From Leishmania martiniquensis (Eukaryota > Euglenozoa > Kinetoplastea > Trypanosomatida > Trypanosomatidae), in NCBI RefSeq assembly GCF_017916325.1, contig NC_090168.1, positions 691,692-755,691 of the forward strand: a DNA stretch of 64,000 bases, written 5' to 3'. Shown here piece after piece: positions 58,561 through 64,000 of this stretch (within the stretch, counting starts at the first letter, position 1; each line of letters begins with the position of its first letter). The position numbers and the translations under genes were made by a program. Under the pieces are notes generated by a model that was not told the origin of the DNA, ran no database searches, and was given only the letters and a program-made list of their open reading frames with translations.

Positions 58561-61500
58561 GCGGTGTGACAAGAGCGTGCCTGAAATACCGACCGAGAAA
58601 GTGTAAAGCGGGAGTAGATAGAAGACACTCATTAGGCACGAGTAGGAGGTGAGGGTGTGTGAGGCATACGGTGGAGGGATGTGCAGCAAAAGTGTGCTTC
58701 GCTCAGACACCTAACCCGCGTGTGTGCCGCTTTCTTCTTTTCGCCTTGCTTTGCAGAGTGCTATGGGCTAACTGCCCACTTGTTTGTGCGCGCATGAACT
58801 AGGAAAGGCCAGAGCTCGATGCTCGCGTCCGCGTGCGCGACACCAGTTCTCTGCCAACTATTTTCTCGTCTTCCACGGTGGTCTTGGCCAACGCAACAAG
58901 GACGAGCACGCCCTTGTGTGAAGTGCGGCGTAGGGTGCTGCTGCTGTGCGCGAAAACGGATTCCCCCCCGCCCCGTGGGGGTCGATCCTCTCTCGTAATG
59001 GCGACGATGGTGTCCTTCTGTGTGAGCGACGTTTCTCTGTCAAGTGTGAAAGTCTTTTTCTTTTTTGCGTTTGCACAGCAGAGAACGAGAGAACGCGTGC
59101 ACGGAAAGGAGCGAGGGGGGCATTATCCTCTTCGTAGATCCAATGCGTCTAAGTGTGCGTGTGCGTGTGTGTGTGTGTGTATGTGTGTATCTGATCTGCA
59201 AACAGAGAAGTAAAACGTTAGCGTCACACGCAAGAAGCAGCCGCAGCAGCGGAATAGAGAGACGAGTGGCGACCATATCGTCTTTGACACCGGCGCGTGG
59301 GGAGGGGGAGGGGTCCACGCACAAAAGCGGAAAGGCAAAGAGAGTAGTGCGCTCCCCACCCCAATCACCGGCAGCCGCACTTGTCCCTCACCCCGCCTCC
59401 CCCTTCCCTACATGCCCCACCCTTATACACCATGCGAGGGGGCCCAAGGGGAGAGATGAAAAGAAAAAAGAAGACGTGTCTGTGTGCTATATCGTCCACA
59501 TTGTGCGCCCGGAGAGAGGATACCGATCCGCGCAAACAGAGGGGCAACAGATGGCGAGACACGGTGTTGATGTTTGGACTGCTTCCTCTCGAAATTCAAT
59601 GCGTTCGGACACCAGAAGTTCCATAGAGAGTCTCTTCTCTCTCCCTCTGTGTGTGTGTGTGCAGACGTGCGTGTGCGTGTGTGGGTGTTTGTTTGCCGTT
59701 AGCTGACTGACACCTCTTTTTGTTGCGCCTCCGTGAGGCAGGCGTGCAATTCGACAGCACTGGCATATATGCAGCCCCTCCTATGTGGCCCACGTTCTCT
59801 CGCTCACTTCCTCACCTCCGGCACACACACATGCATGCCGTCACCTTTTCCTCTCTCTCGTTGCCTAATGGTCCACATTGTACTGCACACGCTTTTCGTG
59901 CCCGTACACGCACGCAACTCCCTCTCCCCATACATTCATACGCTCACCTAATATCGCCGCCCCACTCTGGCGAAACGAATACGCCTACATGCAATACGAA
60001 AAAAAAAGGTCAGCAGGGGTGTTTTTGTGTTGTATGTGTGTGTGTGTGTGCTTCGATACGTAGAGAATTTTGTCCCACCCCACCTCACACGCGTGCGCAG
60101 TCCTGTTTGGTTTTGTTTTTTCTGTTCATTTTTTTTCTTGCTACTTGCTGTGTCCACCTGCCTGATCACCTGACGGTAGCTGCTATTGACGTGGATGCGC
60201 CTCTGAGTACCACTTGTCCACGTGCTCGTAAGTGTGAGTGTGTTGATTTCCGTTACATTTCCCCACGACCACCGGGGGAATCGGCACGTTGGCAATTGTG
60301 GCCGGCCCCTGGCCTCCCTCCCTCCCTCAAGCTTCAATCGACGTTTTCCTCGTCCATCCATTCAAGCCCTCCCCTCACCTCTAAGAAAGGGCGAGTCTCT
60401 CCCTCTCTGTGTGTGTATTTGTGGGTGCCTGTGGCGATCTGTGTATTCACTGCTTTATCGTATATCCGTCTTGCGCAGAAGCGCTGCACAGCGCCCGCGG
60501 CATCGTCACCCCCTCCCCGCCAGCCCCCCTCCATCCTCTCCCTCTGCCTAACTTCTCGAGCACAGCACACTCAGCAGTGGGAATAGGGCCAGAGAGGAAA
60601 GAGTGTTTTCTCACTGCTTCTCCGAAAGCGGCAGTGAGCTCAAATACACAAAGGGCAAAAGAAACGGTGCCATTAGCGCTTCGCCTCCGTCTTGGGCTGT
60701 TTCGACTGTGTGTCGTGCTTTGCTTTTTATGCGAGTGTGCATGCGTGTGTGTATGGTCCAGCATTCCAGCCAAAGAACGAAAAAAAACGAGGTACGCAGC
60801 CGAACGCACGCCTCTGCACCTCGCTGGTTGTGTGGCCCCTCTCTCCTTTCCTTCGGTCGTTGAGTAGCGTTTCGGCTTTGTTTTAGCTCTTCCTCTCTGT
60901 CGCTTCCCCACCCCCGCACGCTCTCTGTTCTTTTTTTGGGGTGTGGGGGCCGTTCGTTTCCCGTGTCACTCCTTCTTGCCGCTGTAACGTCAAATTTTCT
61001 CGTCTTTGGTCGCTCTCCCACGCACACACGCACACAGACATACACACACACACTCGCTCTTGCTCTCACTCTCTCCACACTTTTTTCTCTGGTGTGTGCT
61101 TGTGCACTGAGCGCATCCCCCCCTCTTTTCATCGCATTGATTCCTCACTGTCGACGGTCTCTTCCATTTTCTTTGGTACGGCGTTCCCCCCTCTCCCTCT
61201 CCCCTTCCAGCCTCACAGGAGGCACACAAGCACAGCTCCGGCTGCTTTGACTGGTCTCATTCGTTGCCTCTGCACTTTTCTTCTGTCGTTTCCCTGTTCA
61301 CCTCTCGTACACACACGCACACGGCAGATACCAATCCGCCTTGGCTCGTCCTTCTTCGAGGTTGATCTTCACACTCGCACAGCACCCCTGCTCCTTTCCA
61401 CCGTAGGGGGGAGCTCTCCTGGGGTAGGCGCACACACATACAGGTCAGTCCATTTTCCATCTTTACCTCCTTTTTTGTTTCGGCTGTTTTTCGGTCTCTT

Positions 61501-62653
61501 CGTGTCTTTGTGTGTCGGTGTCTGTCTGTCTGTCTGTCGGTGTGTGTGTGTTCGTCGGCTCGTTACTGTGGTGGGCTCTTTTGCTCATGTTGCCCCGCCT
61601 TGATAGTGCCTCGTAGTAGACTCTTTCCTCCTACACACAAGCATAAATATATATATATATACTGCTGCGCTCTTGTCAAGTGACGCGCTGTTCGACCTGC
61701 ATCTCCTTTCGGTGGTAATCCCCCCCTTCCCCTTTTTTCGTGTATGACTGTGTTCGTATTGTCGTTCGCGTTACCTTTCTCAGATTCTTCTTTTCTCGCG
61801 CGTTCCGCGACACCTCCCTTCTTCCCCCCCAACACACACACACGCACCTCTCCCCCTCCTCCCTCTGCTGCTCTGACTCGTTTTTCCCCCAGTTGTGTTT
61901 CTATTTTTACCCCGGCTGTTTCGAAATTGTGGCGAGGTGCGTGGGCGGTGCTTCTCTCGCCCTTCACCTTCATCTCACCTCCACGCACTGCTCCCCACCA
62001 CCTTATAAAGGGAAACGGCGGCGCATCCGTGAAAGAAAAGCGCGAGCGAATTTGGCGAGTGCGGGCACACCACACAAGCACAGGAGAACAGAGAAAGAAA
62101 AGAAAAAAGAATAGCTCTCATCTCTCCTTCTTCTTTTCCTTTTAGCTTGCCTGTAAAGGGGTGAATCTGTCTCTCCCGTTCTCCTCGTCGTCTTCCAGCT
62201 GTCCTCCCCCTCCTATCACGCCTGCTACGAGGCCGCCCGGCCCCCTCTACTCGCGCGCCCACCTCCTGCTTCCCTTCTTTAACACCGAGCACTCCGCAAG
62301 GGGGTACAGCTTTGCTCTGTGCTCTCCCTCTCTGCTTCTTCTCTTTTTACATTTGGACAGTCCCCACTTATTCCTCTCACATTAGTCGCGGACCTCTGTG
62401 AGGCTCATCGCTTTCCCTTTTTTTTGCCCCACCTGCCTCTCCCTCTCTTTTTTCCTTTCTTCCAAGTCTATCTTTGCACGTCCTCTTCTTCATCGCCTCC
62501 GATACCGAATTCGACCACCTCCGCGAACGGCCCCATTGAGAGGGGTTTGGGAGGCGGTGTTGGTGTTGCTGAGTTGTGCTTTGGGTGGGTGTCGTCTCAC
62601 CTCCTTCCCTTTCTTTCCCTGCCTCTCTCTCTCCCTCTCTCGTGCGCGCTCCG
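58561..62653. other. Spacer upstream of the last gene
   Basis: About 4.1 kb, mostly C/T-rich with TG and CA microsatellites (59152-59190, about 59648-59690, 61020-61060, about 61500-61555) and an (AT)n run at about 61645-61661. Open frames up to 288 codons (59720-60586) are low-complexity and cross microsatellites. No gene is supported. Confidence 0.55.
59152..59190. repeat. (TG)n microsatellite
   Basis: Imperfect TG run of about 39 bp with C and A interruptions. Confidence 0.8.
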
Positions 62654-62655
62654 AG
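62654..62655 (+). promoter_or_regulatory. Predicted spliced-leader acceptor AG for the last gene
   Basis: AG a few bases after a strong C/T tract (about 62600-62645). A second AG follows at 62657-62658. No ATG occurs before the start codon at 62734, giving a leader of about 78 nt. Confidence 0.5.
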
Positions 62656-62733
62656 AAGCAAACACGACGGAGGAGAAAAAAAGGTAAAGAAGAGCGGAGC
62701 TCAACTCTTTTGTTATATCACCGCCACCTCGCG

Positions 62734-64000
62734 ATGCTGAGCTTCAAGAGCATCGCTGGGTTCCTCAAGAAGGTGGGTGGCACACGCGACGATCACAGCA
62801 AAGAGGGTCGCCAACGAGGAGGCGCTGATGGAAGTCATGCTGGTGCAGCGAATCCAACGAGTACCAGTGACGTAGGCGATGTTGCTCACCACCGTCTACA
62901 AGGAAGCAGTCGCACCATCTTCACCGGCCACGCAGGTGCGGCGGTCGCACCGCACCACATGGATGCTGCTTTCGAGTCGAACTCGAGTGAGTCCCCCACA
63001 TTAGGAATGCCCTCTGCCTTTGGTGACAACGTAATGTTCACCTCCTCGCATATTCTCAGGGGGCTTCCACCGAATACCAGCACGCAAGACGTCTTGCTGC
63101 ATATTCGGCGCGTCGTACAGGAGCGCAGCGAGCAGCTGCAGCAGGAGGCGCTGGACGAGCCCGAGCGCTTATCAGCCGTGCTACAGCGCGGTGGCAGTGA
63201 TGCCAGCAGCGCTGCTGGTGAGTGCACCTCTCCAACAGCGGTGCAGCGGCAGAAGAGCGCCTCGCTCACATCTATTGCCGCCACCGACGGCGCTGACGTG
63301 CGCGCCGCGCAAACAGAGAGCGCCGGCACTTGTGCTACAGTAAAGGGGAGGACGGATAAAGGAGTGGCGGCAGTGGCATGGGAGCAAGTGCGTAAGCTTC
63401 AGAAGATGCGAGCCGAGATGATTGATGCGCTGGATGTGTGCTTGCAGGAAGTGCCAGAGGGCCCACGCACGTGGGGCAGTAGCGCGTCTGGTGTGTCCGA
63501 CGAAGAGCGCGCGCGGAACAGCAAGGCTGGCGCAGATGCGCCGCAGCCGCAGGAGCGCCCCAGTGTCACACTGGAGACCGCGGCAGACAAGAGCACCGGC
63601 AGGCTGCTCGAGGGTGTGAGGACGGAGTCAGATCTCGTTGTGTCGCGGCAGGACTCCTGCAGCTCGGCTTCCCCACTGACCATGGCTAATCCGTCAGCTG
63701 TACTAGCGCAAGAGCCCCCGCACCCAACTGAATTTGGCCATTACGAGTGGCGGCGGCTTCTAATGGATATTATCAACGTACTGGTGCGCATCGACCGAGC
63801 TCTCCTCCACGATGTACGTTCCCGCGCATTTGGGCGTCTCGCTCCTGCGAGCGCAGGTGCTAACAACGCCAGCCCAGAGTTCCGGTGGGAGCACCTCTCG
63901 CAAGTCTTCCCGGCCCCAGTCATGCCAGTAGCCCCCTCCAGCGGTCCAGATGCGACGGCGAATGGCTCACGTCGAAGTCAGCCGCCGCTCACGCCGACCC
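62734..64000 (+). CDS. Unidentified Ser/Ala-rich protein, 3' truncated by window
   Basis: ATG at 62734 opens a frame that runs to the window end (422 complete codons, no stop). It begins MLSFKSIAGFLKKVG, a basic amphipathic start without a clear signal peptide. Residues about 15-100 are polar and low in order. A helical stretch follows at about 109-145 (HILRGLPPN, then QERSEQLQQEALDEPERL), with Ser/Ala/Thr-rich linkers and a second helical stretch, WEQVRKLQKMRAEMIDALDV, at about 213-232. A better-ordered segment near 332-370 (EWRRLLMDIINVLVRIDRAL) may begin a folded region, and the visible end is again Pro/Ser-rich. No family is recognised. Balanced composition without C/T tracts, the strong upstream splice-acceptor tract and the clean first ATG support a real gene. 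Confidence 0.8.
   Translation, partial: MLSFKSIAGFLKKVGGTRDDHSKEGRQRGGADGSHAGAANPTSTSDVGDVAHHRLQGSSRTIFTGHAGAAVAPHHMDAAFESNSSESPTLGMPSAFGDNVMFTSSHILRGLPPNTSTQDVLLHIRRVVQERSEQLQQEALDEPERLSAVLQRGGSDASSAAGECTSPTAVQRQKSASLTSIAATDGADVRAAQTESAGTCATVKGRTDKGVAAVAWEQVRKLQKMRAEMIDALDVCLQEVPEGPRTWGSSASGVSDEERARNSKAGADAPQPQERPSVTLETAADKSTGRLLEGVRTESDLVVSRQDSCSSASPLTMANPSAVLAQEPPHPTEFGHYEWRRLLMDIINVLVRIDRALLHDVRSRAFGRLAPASAGANNASPEFRWEHLSQVFPAPVMPVAPSSGPDATANGSRRSQPPLTPT

Noticed and set aside
59720..60586. 288-codon + strand ORF
   Set aside because: Runs through TG/CA microsatellites and C/T tracts, low-complexity translation, no recognisable domain.
1..64000. tRNA, rRNA, snoRNA and CRISPR features
   Set aside because: I looked for T-loop motifs and regularly spaced short repeats. 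The few GTTCGATT-like strings (for example near 20049 and 56550) have no matching acceptor stem, and the only regular repeats are the 5.9-kb units and microsatellites.

Overview
The window looks like a kinetoplastid nuclear chromosome, most probably Leishmania or a close relative. The coding sequences are intronless, GC-rich and all on the + strand. The spacers are very long and full of pyrimidine tracts followed by AG (trans-splice acceptor style) and of TG/CA/TA microsatellites. The best-preserved protein is a secretory class 3 lipase of the kind described from Leishmania. Species and chromosome cannot be fixed from the sequence alone.

Layout. (1) 1-219: the 3' end of a gene whose product ends in a Gln-rich, Met/Pro/Ala-rich tail. 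(2) 220-16450: about 16 kb with no convincing gene. It is pyrimidine-rich to about 13.8 kb, then GC-rich and mixed in composition; 15.64-16.45 kb may be a degenerate retroposon-like island. (3) 16451-51907: a tandem array of exactly six units of 5,903-5,913 bp. Each unit carries one lipase gene (337 aa, identical predicted protein in all six), its predicted spliced-leader acceptor and a long 3' spacer. Each spacer contains a SIDER-like retroposon candidate that begins with a hairpin resembling the 77-nt trypanosomatid retroposon signature. (4) 51908-53987: right flank of the array, with two strong hairpins, leading into the 5' region of the next gene. (5) 54112-54501: a small single-RRM RNA-binding protein. 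(6) 54502-62655: about 8 kb of spacer. It holds a small signal-peptide-like ORF (54696-54842) and a frame-disrupted relic with protein-kinase-like motifs (about 57.5-58.56 kb). (7) 62734-64000: the 5' part of an unidentified Ser/Ala-rich protein gene that runs off the window.

Only about 12% of the window is confidently coding, far below what is usual for Leishmania. In trypanosomatids, + strand genes like these are transcribed polycistronically and regulated after transcription. The six lipase copies would therefore raise dosage of a secreted lipid-hydrolysing enzyme, and the long spacers (with SIDER-like sequence in the lipase units) are the expected place for mRNA-level control. Many ATG-less reading frames exist; eukaryotic ATG starts were chosen here (for example lipase starts at 17104, not at the upstream in-frame TTG).
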